DNA of 5,003 bases from Sphingopyxis sp. (GTDB lineage Bacteria; Pseudomonadota; Alphaproteobacteria; Sphingomonadales; Sphingomonadaceae), in contig JAAUPH010000216.1 of NCBI GenBank assembly GCA_012035435.1, forward strand, positions 1 through 5,003. The letters are read 5' to 3'. Within the stretch, counting starts at the first letter, position 1, and each line of letters begins with the position of its first letter. This document shows positions 1 through 5,003 of this stretch, piece after piece. The notes below the pieces were generated by a model that saw only the letters and a list, made by a program, of their open reading frames with translations, was not told the DNA's origin and ran no database searches. The translations under genes and the position numbers were made by a program.

Positions 1-55
1 CTAGGATCGCCGTGCCCGCTCCGGGCACCCGGGATCGAAGCCAGCGGAGGGTCTG

Positions 56-181
56 ATGGTGGAAGGCGTCTACAAGATCGTCGAGGTCGTCGGCGTCAGC
101 GAGAAGTCGTGGGAGGACGCAGGCCGGAACGCCGTGGAGACGGCGGCCGGCTCGCTGCGCGATCTCGTGCTGTGGGCCTGA
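56..181 (+). pseudogene. Dodecin family protein, N-terminal fragment (truncated)
   Basis: Dodecins are small (about 65-71 residue) proteins that assemble into hollow dodecamers and store flavin. The reading frame from ATG 56 begins MVEGVYKIVEVVGVSEKSW and continues through ARNAVET-like and AAGSLRDL segments, matching the first beta strand, the GxSxxSW turn and the single helix of the family. A good ribosome site (GGAGG at 46-50, five bases before the ATG) supports this start. Homology stops after about residue 37; the frame then reads VLWA and stops at 179-181. The expected beta strands 2 and 3, which complete the fold and the flavin pocket, are missing, and I could not find them in another frame downstream. 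I infer a cut gene joined to unrelated DNA near position 166. The very high GC resembles an actinobacterium and differs from the puf region. Confidence 0.66.
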
Positions 182-290
182 GCGGGACGGCGGAGCGGCC
201 CCGGCCCCTCCGGCGGGCGCTGCGACGCACCGCCCTGCTCCTGATCGTCGCCCCGCTCGGCACGCCCCCGACCTGTCTCACCGGGCCGAC
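167..290. other. GC-rich unassigned fragment
   Basis: This very GC-rich stretch lies between the dodecin fragment and the substrate-binding-protein fragment. On the plus strand one frame gives an arginine-rich start, a hydrophobic run (TALLLIVAPLG, about 229-261) and then a cysteine in PPTCLTGP. That resembles a lipoprotein-type or secretion signal from a high-GC organism, but no credible start codon or ribosome site precedes it and the frame runs into unrelated sequence after about 290. I do not assign a gene. It appears to be another short piece of the left-end mosaic. Confidence 0.3.
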
Positions 291-500
291 CAATGCCATC
301 ATCACACTGGGCATCCCCAACGAACCGGCCGTGAAGGGTTCTGCCTCGCCACTGTCATAGTAGAAGACGCGCAACGGGCGTTCCACCGGCCCCACGGCGG
401 CGACCGCGGCGTCGATCCGGCTCTTCATGCCATCAACCAATGCCTGCGCTTCCGCCACCCACAGCCAATTCTCAGCGGTCGTAATGGCATGTTGAATAAA
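285..500 (-). pseudogene. ABC transporter substrate-binding protein, internal fragment
   Basis: Read on the minus strand, this piece contains AEAQALVDGMKSRIDAAVAA followed by RPLRVFYYDSGEAEPFTAGS and GMPSVMMALVG. This order is characteristic of the C-terminal lobe of BtuF/FhuD-type periplasmic binding proteins for siderophores, cobalamin or metals: a long backbone helix, then a strand of the type RVFxxDSGxxxPFTAG, then a helix normally reading xPxALIxxAGG. The expected GGxNVF continuation is lost at about 285, where the sequence switches to GC-rich DNA. The signal peptide and N-terminal lobe are absent. Towards the other side (about 500-555) the frame stays open as GYVEDGLRQWWSVDFIQHA; I cannot place this with confidence, and it may belong to the same protein. 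No transporter permease or ATPase gene is nearby. The call rests on recalled family motifs. Confidence 0.45.
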
Positions 501-554
501 GTCCACCGACCACCACTGGCGTAAGCCATCTTCGACATAGCCAGGGGGTGCAAT

Positions 555-725
555 GGCGCGATAGGTTTCGGGCCAGCAGATCACTTCGACGATGCCGACG
601 CGGTCCTCGAGCATGAACGTCGCGTAACGATCTCCCTTGCGGGTGTTCTTCGTCTTCAGCGAGTGGATGACACCGCCGACACGCACGGTAGATTCGCCGG
701 AGCGCAGCCGCAGCTGCTCGGTGGT
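555..725 (-). pseudogene. dnaE: DNA polymerase III alpha subunit, OB-fold fragment
   Basis: The minus-strand translation here reads TTEQLRLRSGESTVRVGGVI, then HSLKTKNTRKGDRYATFMLE and DRVGIVEVICWPETYRAI. This is the usual pattern of the OB-fold nucleic-acid-binding domain near the C-terminus of bacterial DnaE: a V-x-GG-(V/I) strand, an L-(K/R)-T-(K/R)-x-T-(K/R)-(K/S)-G-(D/K) turn, MATF-x-LED-like, then a G-x-(V/I)-E-V strand and a W/F-P-E/D-x-Y end. Only about 57 residues of a protein normally over 1,100 residues long are present. The catalytic PHP and polymerase domains are absent. The frame is continuous with the peroxidase-like piece upstream and with the binding-protein-like piece downstream, which is not a known architecture, so I treat it as one tile of a chimera. 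Boundaries are approximate to about 15 bases. Confidence 0.55.
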
Positions 726-728
726 GGC

Positions 729-1016
729 GTCGGTGAAACGCTTGATCTTGTCGGCGTCCGGGCGGCCATCGCTACCCGGCAAGCGCGCCTGCAGGAACGC
801 CAGCATCTGCTCGGGTGATTTCACGAAGTTGATTGGCGCGTTGACCATCACGAATTCCGTCTGGCCGGCGCCGCCATCATCGAGCTTGAAGGAAAAGCCG
901 CGATTGACCGTCTTGGTCGCATCGGGAACCTTGGGGTTGCCGCCGCCGATGGAGTAGCGCCCGAGAACCGGCACGGGCTTGGAGAAATGCGGCGCCTTGG
1001 AGAGCGGTGCCGCCTC
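729..1016 (-). pseudogene. Catalase-family peroxidase, internal fragment
   Basis: The minus-strand translation reads EAAPLSKAPHFSKPVPVLGR, then YSIGGGNPKVPDATKTVNRG and FSFKL, followed by TEFVMVNAPINFVKSPEQML and FLQARLPGSDGRPDADKIKR. This follows the monofunctional haem catalase / SrpA-type small peroxidase pattern: (K/R)-VPVxxRFSxxGGNP, PDxxxxxRGxxxxF, a strand M(V/I)xxAPxxFxxxPEQ, and a lysine/proline-rich segment (PDPxKIKxF). About 95 residues are present. The proximal tyrosine region and most of the C-terminal half are missing. I cannot confirm the distal histidine, which should lie just upstream of this piece, where the frame runs into the bchP reading on the other strand. The first recognised residue sits at about 1016, overlapping the beginning of bchP homology at about 1004, so this is a junction and not two adjacent intact genes. 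Confidence 0.55.
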
Positions 1017-2058
1017 GGCTGCTCAAGGATTTTGATATTCCGCAATCGCTGCTGGTCGCGCATGCCAAATCGGCGCGGATCATTGCGCCATCCAACCGCA
1101 AGGTCGTGATGCCGGTGGGGGAGGGCTTTGTCGGAATGGTCGATCGCGACATGTTCGACGAATGGCTGCGCAACCGGGCGGCCGAAGCCGGCGCAACGCG
1201 CGTCACCGGCAAATGCGAAATGATCGATGACAGCTCGGATATCATCACCCTGTCCTATCGATCCGACCGGAATGCCGCGTTGAAAAGCGTCACCGCCCGC
1301 GCCGTGATCGGCGCGACGGCGCGCGCTCCAATGTGGCCTCGCAATGCATTAAAAATGCCAGCCGCGTGCCGTGCGTTTTCGCCTATCACGAAGTCGTCGA
1401 AGTGCCGGACGAAATCACCGAGGATTATGAGGCGACGCGCTGCGATGTTTATTATCAAGGGCATTTGTCGCCCGATTTTTACGCCTGGGTTTTTCCGCAT
1501 GGCAAAACCGCGAGCATCGGGTTGGGCAGCGCAGACAAAGGATTTCCGCTGCGCGAGACAACAAGGCTGATGCGTGAGCAAACTGGCCTGGCGCATTGGA
1601 AGACTATCCGGACAGAGGGCGCGCCCATTCCGCTGAAACCACTCAAGCGGTGGGACAATGGTCGCAATGTGCTGGTCGCTGGCGATGCCGCGGGCGTGGT
1701 CGCGCCATCGTCGGGCGAGGGGATTTATTATGCCATGACGGCCGGCCGAATGAGCGCGGATGCAGTGTCGCTGTTCCTGACATCCGGCAATGCCAAGGCG
1801 CTGAAGCTGGCGCGCAAGTCCTTTATGAAGGCGCACGGCCGCGTGTTCTGGATATTGGGGATAATGCAGTTTTTCTGGTATCGTAACGACTGGACGCGCG
1901 AGCGCTTCGTCAAGATGTGCGAGGATCCTGATGTGCAGCGCTTGACATGGGAAGCCTATATGAACAAGCAGTTGGTCAAGCGCGATCCCATGGCCCATGT
2001 CCGTATTTTCTTTAAGGATCTGGGCCATTTGTTCGGCATGAAAGCGGTGGAGAGTTAG
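1004..2058 (+). CDS. bchP: Geranylgeranyl diphosphate/bacteriochlorophyll reductase BchP, 5'-truncated with a frameshift
   Basis: BchP is an FAD-dependent reductase that uses NADPH to reduce three double bonds of the geranylgeranyl tail, giving the phytyl tail of bacteriochlorophyll a at the membrane. Homology starts abruptly at AVPPRLLKDFDIPQSLL, so about 40 residues with the N-terminal GxGxxG FAD fold and the KPCGG segment are lost. GFVGMVDRDMFDEWLRNRAA follows. Near 1315 the frame must change: ATCGGCGCG-ACGGCGCG lacks one G, and restoring it gives VIGADGARSNVASQCI, the expected motif. The second frame then holds CDVYYQGHLSPDFYAWVFPH, the FAD-contacting VAGDAAG (around 1681-1695) and SGEGIYYAM, ending at TAG 2056-2058. 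With the base restored the fragment is about 351 residues, against roughly 390-400 for the family. The frameshift looks like sequencing error, because both halves are well conserved. tspO follows after eight bases, suggesting one transcript. Confidence 0.88.
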
Positions 2059-2066
2059 AAAAGTGC

Positions 2067-2549
2067 ATGACTAGAGCCGGACTATTCCCGATCATCGTTG
2101 CGGGGTCGTTGGCGTTGATCACCGCGGTTGTGGGCGGGACGATTACGGTCCTCGACACATGGTATTATTCGCTCGAGCAGCCAAGCTGGGCCCCGCCCGA
2201 CTATATGTTCGGGATTATCTGGACCGCCATCTTCGCGATGATTGCGGTGTCCGGTGTGCTTGCGTGGGAAACGGCGCCGACGCGCCGCGATGTCGAGATC
2301 ACGCTGGGCCTGTTTGCGCTGAACGGATTTCTCAATCTTGGCTGGAGCTTTTTATTCTTTCGGATGCAGCGACCGGATTTGGCGCTGTATGAGCTGGTCG
2401 CCTTGTGGCTGTCGATTCTGGTGCTGATCATCTTTTGCGGCCGTTTCTCGAGGATGTCGGCGGTGTTGCTGGTGCCCTATCTGGTCTGGGTGACGATAGC
2501 CGGTGCGCTGAATTATCAGGTGGTGCAGCTCAACGGCCCCTTTGGTTGA
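2067..2549 (+). CDS. tspO: TspO/MBR family tryptophan-rich sensory protein
   Basis: This encodes a 160-residue protein, the normal TspO length, with five predicted membrane helices at about 5-27, 46-67, 77-98, 104-124 and 128-150. Family signatures are clear: WYYSLEQPSWAPPDYMFGII at 32-51 in the loop after helix 1, LGWSFLFF at 91-98, and PYLVWVTIAGALNYQVVQLN at 137-156, where the last helix ends in the usual AxLNxxxxxLN. TspO binds porphyrins; in Rhodobacter sphaeroides it influences expression of pigment genes in response to oxygen, and it is an old crtK of photosynthesis clusters. ATG 2067 is chosen because it gives the standard N-terminus and lies eight bases after the bchP stop; the ribosome site is weak (AGAAAAG). 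The stop overlaps the next gene's start by one base. The function here is inferred from family and context. Confidence 0.93.
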   Translation: MTRAGLFPIIVAGSLALITAVVGGTITVLDTWYYSLEQPSWAPPDYMFGIIWTAIFAMIAVSGVLAWETAPTRRDVEITLGLFALNGFLNLGWSFLFFRMQRPDLALYELVALWLSILVLIIFCGRFSRMSAVLLVPYLVWVTIAGALNYQVVQLNGPFG

Positions 2550-2815
2550 TGGAAGAATTCTTCTCCAGCGGCCGCGCTGTGGATATCGTTCTGGCGGTGC
2601 TTCTGGTGGAGGCGTTGTGGCTTAAGCTACGCGGCAACCGGCTGGCGGATATATTGCCTGCGTTGTTGCCCGCCGTACTGATGATGATCGCGTTGCGCGC
2701 GGCGCTAACCGGGCTGGCGTGGCCATTTGTGTCCGTCCCTTTGGCGCTTGCGTTCCCCGTCCATCTCTATGATTTGCACCGGCGGAAGATGCTGGGCCGG
2801 CCGGCGGAGCGATAG
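2549..2815 (+). CDS. Small three-helix membrane protein of unknown function, coupled to tspO
   Basis: An 88-residue hydrophobic protein starting MEEFFSSGRAVDIVLAVLLV. Three membrane helices are likely: about residues 11-27, 33-54 and 56-74. Basic stretches (KLRGNR at 26-31, HRRKMLGRPAER at the C-terminus) suggest an N-out/C-in arrangement by the positive-inside rule. Its ATG shares the A of the tspO stop (TGATG at 2547-2551). No strong ribosome site precedes it, so translation probably depends on termination of tspO. A longer reading of this frame opens at 2405 inside tspO; I reject that extension because the upstream part is simply tspO out of frame. I recognise no named family. Position in a bchP-tspO operon suggests a role linked to pigment membranes, but that is only guilt by association. 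A terminator follows about nine bases after the stop codon. Confidence 0.75.
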   Translation: MEEFFSSGRAVDIVLAVLLVEALWLKLRGNRLADILPALLPAVLMMIALRAALTGLAWPFVSVPLALAFPVHLYDLHRRKMLGRPAER

Positions 2816-2823
2816 CGTAACAA

Positions 2824-2850
2824 AAAACCCGGCCACAAGGACCGGGTTTT
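2824..2850. terminator. Bidirectional intrinsic terminator between convergent operons
   Basis: A perfect nine-base inverted repeat, AAAACCCGG at 2824-2832 and CCGGGTTTT at 2842-2850, encloses a nine-base loop. The loop can extend the stem with CC/GG and one bulged A. Read on the plus strand the hairpin ends in TTTTCT and serves the gene ending at 2815; read on the minus strand it ends in TTTTTTG and serves pufM, which stops at 2875. The symmetry and the placement in the 59-base gap between two convergent stop codons make a shared terminator very likely. Confidence 0.88.
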
Positions 2851-2874
2851 CTGCTCTGGGGGATGCCGTTACCC

Positions 2875-3801
2875 TTAATATTCCGGGGCGTAGTGATGTT
2901 CGATGGCCCACAGGAACCAGTTGTCGACGACGGTGCCGGTTAGCAGGATGCCGATACCGCCGGTCAGCGGGCAAAGGACGGCAAACCACCAAGCCCAGCG
3001 ATGGATGGATTCCATCGTCGCGTTGAACCCCATGGTCCAGCGCCAGAACAAGGCGGCGCGTTCGGACGCGGTGCCACGGTCGGTAATCTGTTCCAGCTCA
3101 CGTTCACCGCCGTAACGGCCCACCGCCAGGATTGTCGCACCATGCATGGCGAACAGCAGTGCCGAGCCATAAAGGAAGACGATCGAAAGCGCATGGAAGG
3201 GATTGTAGAACAGGTTCCCATATTGCAGCGAGAAATTGTTGGTCCATTCCAGATGCGGAAAAATGCCGAAGGGCACTGATTCCGCCCAGCTACCCATGAA
3301 GAAGGGGCGGATGAAGCCGATCACCAGATACAGCCAGATAGCCGCAGCGAAGGCCCAAGATACATGCGTCCCCATGCCGAGCGCGCGGGCGCGGCGATAA
3401 CCCCTGACCCACCATAGCAAAATCGACAGCGTCAGGAAAAAGCCGGTCAGGATCCACCACCCCCCCTGATCGAGCGGGACAAAGGGATCGAAGCCATATT
3501 CTGCGCTGGGCGGCGCCAGGCCGAGCCAGAAGAATTGGCGGACAAATTCGACCGGATCCCAATTGACGGAAGCCAGCATGTTGAGGCCGATGATCTCGAT
3601 CGCCAAAAAACCGAACAGAATCGACGCGAGGCCAAGCCAGCCAAGATAGATCGGGCCGATCTGCGCCTGCCCGAATTTCCCCATCCAATAGCTGGCGCCG
3701 GTCATCGCGATGCGGCGTTCATCCCCCGGTGGGAGCGGCATGCCCATTTCGGGGGCATGGACCAGCTGTACCTGGGTAAATATGTTTTGATACCGTGCCA
3801 T
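2875..3801 (-). CDS. pufM: Photosynthetic reaction centre M subunit
   Basis: The 308-residue M subunit pairs with L as the core of the type-II reaction centre in the inner membrane, binding half of the special-pair bacteriochlorophyll and the first quinone. The start [12 protein letters not shown] at 3801 is preceded by GGGAGGG seven bases away; the upstream open frame to 3891 overlaps pufL and is rejected. Five membrane helices are visible. Ligands are all present (own numbering, Rhodobacter in brackets): His183 in HLEW (M182, accessory pigment), His203 in NPFHAL (M202, special pair), His220 in AMHGAT (M219, iron), Glu235 (M234, iron), Trp253 (M252, quinone) and His267 in SIHRWAWW (M266, iron). 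Tyr211 occupies the M210 place that favours fast electron transfer along the active branch. It ends HHYAPEY. It follows pufL by 17 bases, and no pufC follows. Confidence 0.97.
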   Translation of the reverse strand: MARYQNIFTQVQLVHAPEMGMPLPPGDERRIAMTGASYWMGKFGQAQIGPIYLGWLGLASILFGFLAIEIIGLNMLASVNWDPVEFVRQFFWLGLAPPSAEYGFDPFVPLDQGGWWILTGFFLTLSILLWWVRGYRRARALGMGTHVSWAFAAAIWLYLVIGFIRPFFMGSWAESVPFGIFPHLEWTNNFSLQYGNLFYNPFHALSIVFLYGSALLFAMHGATILAVGRYGGERELEQITDRGTASERAALFWRWTMGFNATMESIHRWAWWFAVLCPLTGGIGILLTGTVVDNWFLWAIEHHYAPEY

Positions 3802-3808
3802 GTTTTTA

Positions 3809-3815
3809 CCCTCCC
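3809..3815 (-). promoter_or_regulatory. Ribosome binding site of pufM
   Basis: On the minus strand GGGAGGG lies seven bases before the ATG at 3801-3799, within the short gap after the pufL stop. It is the strongest Shine-Dalgarno match in the operon segment seen here, and it decides the start of pufM against the longer frame that begins inside pufL. Confidence 0.8.
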
Positions 3816-3817
3816 GC

Positions 3818-4642
3818 TCAAGACCAGATCGGAATGTTGCGCCACCATTCCCACCATTCCGGCCAGCCGCCCGCATAAAGTGGCCCAGCAATGATGATGC
3901 ACACCGCGCTCCAGAAACCGGCGTTCAGCGCCAGGAACAGCCCCAGCCGGTGAATGCCAATCGTGCCGACCGAATAGCCGATGAAATCGCGGAAGAAGGT
4001 GTCTTCATATTCCGGCGTCTTGACCGCCTCACCCTTCATCGGATTGACCGCCGACAGGATCAGCGCGCCGTGGAGGGCGAGAGCAAATGTCGTGGTGAAG
4101 AAGAACGACACCGCGATCATATGCGCCGGATTGTAGTGGAAATTCACATACTGATAGCCGGTGTTGGACACCCAATCGAGGTGGCTGAAAATCCCGTAAG
4201 GAAAGCCATAGCCCCAGGCACCCAGCAGGAATGGCCGAAAGACCACCAGTGTCGAATATGCCAAAATGGCGACGCCGAATGCGATGGGAACATGATAGCC
4301 CATGCCCAGCTTTCGGCAGATTTCTACTTCGCGCAGCGCCCAGCCGATGAAGGCACCATGCGCGCAAATCGTGATGATCTGCCAAAAGCCCCCTTCTTTC
4401 AGCGGGGCCAAGCCGAGGCCATATTTCACGTCGGGCGGGTTGATAGAAATCAACCATGGGTTCCACGTCGGCCCAAGCGATGCGGCATAGAAAATCAACG
4501 CCGTCCCGAGGATTGCGCATATCGCCGAGATAACGCCGAAGAAACCGACGTAGAAAGGCCCGATCCAGAAATCGAACAAATCCCCGCCGATCAGCGTGCC
4601 ACCGCGGACACGGTATTTCCTCTCAAAACTCAACAGCGACAT
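3818..4642 (-). CDS. pufL: Photosynthetic reaction centre L subunit
   Basis: The 274-residue L subunit forms the reaction-centre core with M, carries the active electron-transfer branch and binds the secondary quinone. The start [15 protein letters not shown] at 4642 matches the family; a GTG 21 bases further upstream would add a non-homologous MGIRGCA and is rejected. Five membrane helices fit the family pattern. Ligands and functional residues present are (own numbering, Rhodobacter in brackets): His154 in SHLDW (L153, accessory pigment), His169 (L168, hydrogen bond to the special pair), His174 in NPAHM (L173, special pair), Phe182 (L181), His191 in LHGAL (L190, iron), Glu213 and Asp214 in YEDTFF (L212 and L213, proton delivery to QB) and His231 in GIHRLG (L230, iron). 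The C-terminus [13 protein letters not shown] is a little shorter than in Rhodobacter. pufM follows downstream. Confidence 0.97.
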   Translation of the reverse strand: MSLLSFERKYRVRGGTLIGGDLFDFWIGPFYVGFFGVISAICAILGTALIFYAASLGPTWNPWLISINPPDVKYGLGLAPLKEGGFWQIITICAHGAFIGWALREVEICRKLGMGYHVPIAFGVAILAYSTLVVFRPFLLGAWGYGFPYGIFSHLDWVSNTGYQYVNFHYNPAHMIAVSFFFTTTFALALHGALILSAVNPMKGEAVKTPEYEDTFFRDFIGYSVGTIGIHRLGLFLALNAGFWSAVCIIIAGPLYAGGWPEWWEWWRNIPIWS

Positions 4643-4649
4643 AGCACAT

Positions 4650-4654
4650 CCCCT
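4650..4654 (-). promoter_or_regulatory. Ribosome binding site of pufL
   Basis: AGGGG on the minus strand, seven bases before the ATG at 4642-4640. It supports the MSLLSFE start over the in-frame GTG at 4663, which has no comparable site before it. Confidence 0.65.
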
Positions 4655-4730
4655 AATGCCCACCGGCTAAGCCTGCGGCTCTGCCAAACGTGATGATGAG
4701 CAAGCTGACAAAAATTGTCCCGGTCCCGGG

Positions 4731-4760
4731 AGGTTCGCAGCGCCGGAGCCCTGCGAACCT
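4731..4760 (-). promoter_or_regulatory. Intercistronic pufA-pufL mRNA hairpin
   Basis: AGGTTCGCAG at 4731-4740 and CTGCGAACCT at 4751-4760 form a perfect ten-base stem around a ten-base loop. It lies 21 bases after the proposed pufA stop (4782) and 88 bases before the pufL start. No T-tract follows on the minus strand, so it is not a typical terminator. In Rhodobacter capsulatus a hairpin at this place protects the upstream pufBA message from 3' exonucleases, giving more antenna than reaction-centre protein. The same role is inferred here from position and shape. Confidence 0.8.
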
Positions 4761-4781
4761 CATTGGGGCTTTGGGTTCAGG

Positions 4782-4944
4782 TCAGCTGGCCGGAGCAGCC
4801 GCTGCCGGAGCGGCCGCAGGCGGTGCAGCAGCGGCGGCTGGAGACAGCAACAGCCGGAGCACGACGTATTATTGGTAACACCAATATGTCTTCAATGCCA
4901 GCCGGTGTGACGTTCCAGTTATGTGGTCGACTTTTGAAAAGTAG
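4782..4944 (-). CDS. pufA: Probable 3' part of light-harvesting LH1 alpha subunit gene, disrupted
   Basis: PufA is the LH1 antenna alpha polypeptide, encoded directly upstream of pufL in puf operons. On the minus strand the last 20 codons before TGA 4784-4782 read SPAAAAAPPAAAPAAAAPAS, the kind of Ala/Pro-rich tail some alphaproteobacterial LH1 alpha chains carry. One base out of frame, immediately upstream, is APAVAVS, so removing one base near 4845 joins them. Further upstream in that second frame is LLFKSRPHNWNVTPAGIED, where LL-x-S-x-x-x-NW could be a damaged form of the LLSTDRYNW segment that ends the membrane helix. A stop at 4950-4948 blocks that frame, and the membrane helix with its bacteriochlorophyll-binding histidine is not readable. 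Either the contig end carries several base errors, or foreign DNA is joined at about 4850-4860. The tail and the following hairpin are the stronger evidence. Confidence 0.42.
4870..4886. repeat. Short perfect inverted repeat
   Basis: TATTGGTaacACCAATA is a perfect seven-base palindrome with a three-base centre, in the AT-richer right end. It could be an operator-like dyad or a small hairpin, or arise by chance. It falls where the pufA coding region should be, so no role is assigned. A second dyad, ACTTTTgAAAAGT, lies at 4930-4942. Confidence 0.4.
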
Positions 4945-5003
4945 TCGTCACAACACGTGGTCGCATCCATCATCCAGTAGTTAACAAACTGAAGTTTCAT
5001 TCT

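Noticed and set aside
877..1248. Minus-strand frame of 123 codons spanning the peroxidase and bchP pieces
   Set aside because: It has no recognisable homology and crosses the proposed junction at about 1004 in the wrong frame for both genes.
1255..2028. Minus-strand open frame (257 codons) opposite bchP
   Set aside because: It is a shadow of bchP. The plus strand carries conserved flavoprotein motifs and the minus frame resembles no family known to me.
2405..2548. Upstream extension of the small membrane protein gene into tspO
   Set aside because: The extra residues are the tspO coding sequence read out of frame, and the start at 2549 gives the stop-start overlap typical of coupled genes.
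3802..3891. Longer N-terminus for PufM
   Set aside because: It overlaps the end of pufL and lacks M-subunit homology. A strong ribosome site precedes the start at 3801.
3800..4693. Long plus-strand open frame (297 codons) opposite pufL, rich in Arg, Glu and Asp
   Set aside because: It is the antisense shadow of pufL, whose ligand residues and codon pattern are unmistakable. The shadow has no ribosome site and a composition typical of reverse-read membrane protein genes.
4690..4878. Plus-strand Ala/Gly-rich small frame (62 codons)
   Set aside because: It is the reverse of the Ala/Pro-rich pufA tail plus the hairpin; low-complexity GCN/GGN runs give open frames on both strands.
1..5003. tRNA, rRNA, CRISPR array or insertion sequence
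   Set aside because: I saw no cloverleaf-like sequence, no regularly spaced repeats and no transposase motif or terminal inverted repeats with target duplications at the mosaic joints.

Overview
The central, coherent part of the window (about 1004-4790) is a piece of the photosynthesis gene cluster of an anoxygenic phototrophic alphaproteobacterium. It carries a type-II (quinone-type) reaction centre, a bacteriochlorophyll geranylgeranyl reductase and a TspO protein. The style of the PufL and PufM sequences, the moderately high GC and the lack of a cytochrome-subunit gene after pufM suggest an aerobic anoxygenic phototroph, perhaps a sphingomonad. That placement is an inference, made without any alignment.

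Layout. Positions 1-1003 do not read as one genome. They are a series of short gene pieces, each cut in mid-domain: a GC-rich dodecin N-terminus (+), a GC-rich unassigned piece, and, on the minus strand, pieces resembling an ABC-transporter substrate-binding protein, the OB-fold of DNA polymerase III alpha and a catalase-family peroxidase. An assembly or library chimera is the simplest explanation. From 1004, on the plus strand, come bchP (5' end missing, one single-base frameshift near 1315), tspO (2067-2549) and a small three-helix membrane protein gene of unknown function (2549-2815), packed as an operon. A symmetric hairpin with T-tracts on both sides (2824-2850) ends this operon and also the convergent puf operon. 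On the minus strand lie pufM (2875-3801) and pufL (3818-4642), then a perfect hairpin (4731-4760), and then an Ala/Pro-rich reading frame ending at 4782 that is best explained as the tail of pufA. pufB would lie beyond the right edge. The last 130-150 bases are richer in AT and do not read cleanly as pufA.

How the genes work together. PufL and PufM are the two membrane subunits that hold the bacteriochlorophylls, bacteriopheophytins, quinones and iron of the reaction centre. Every ligand residue I could index is present. PufA is a polypeptide of the LH1 antenna ring around that centre. BchP performs the last step of making the phytyl tail of bacteriochlorophyll a. TspO is a tetrapyrrole-responsive outer-membrane or envelope protein tied to pigment gene control in Rhodobacter. 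I found no convincing new system. The item most open to discovery is the small membrane protein translationally coupled to tspO. The most important caution is that the left kilobase and the right end should not be trusted as native context.
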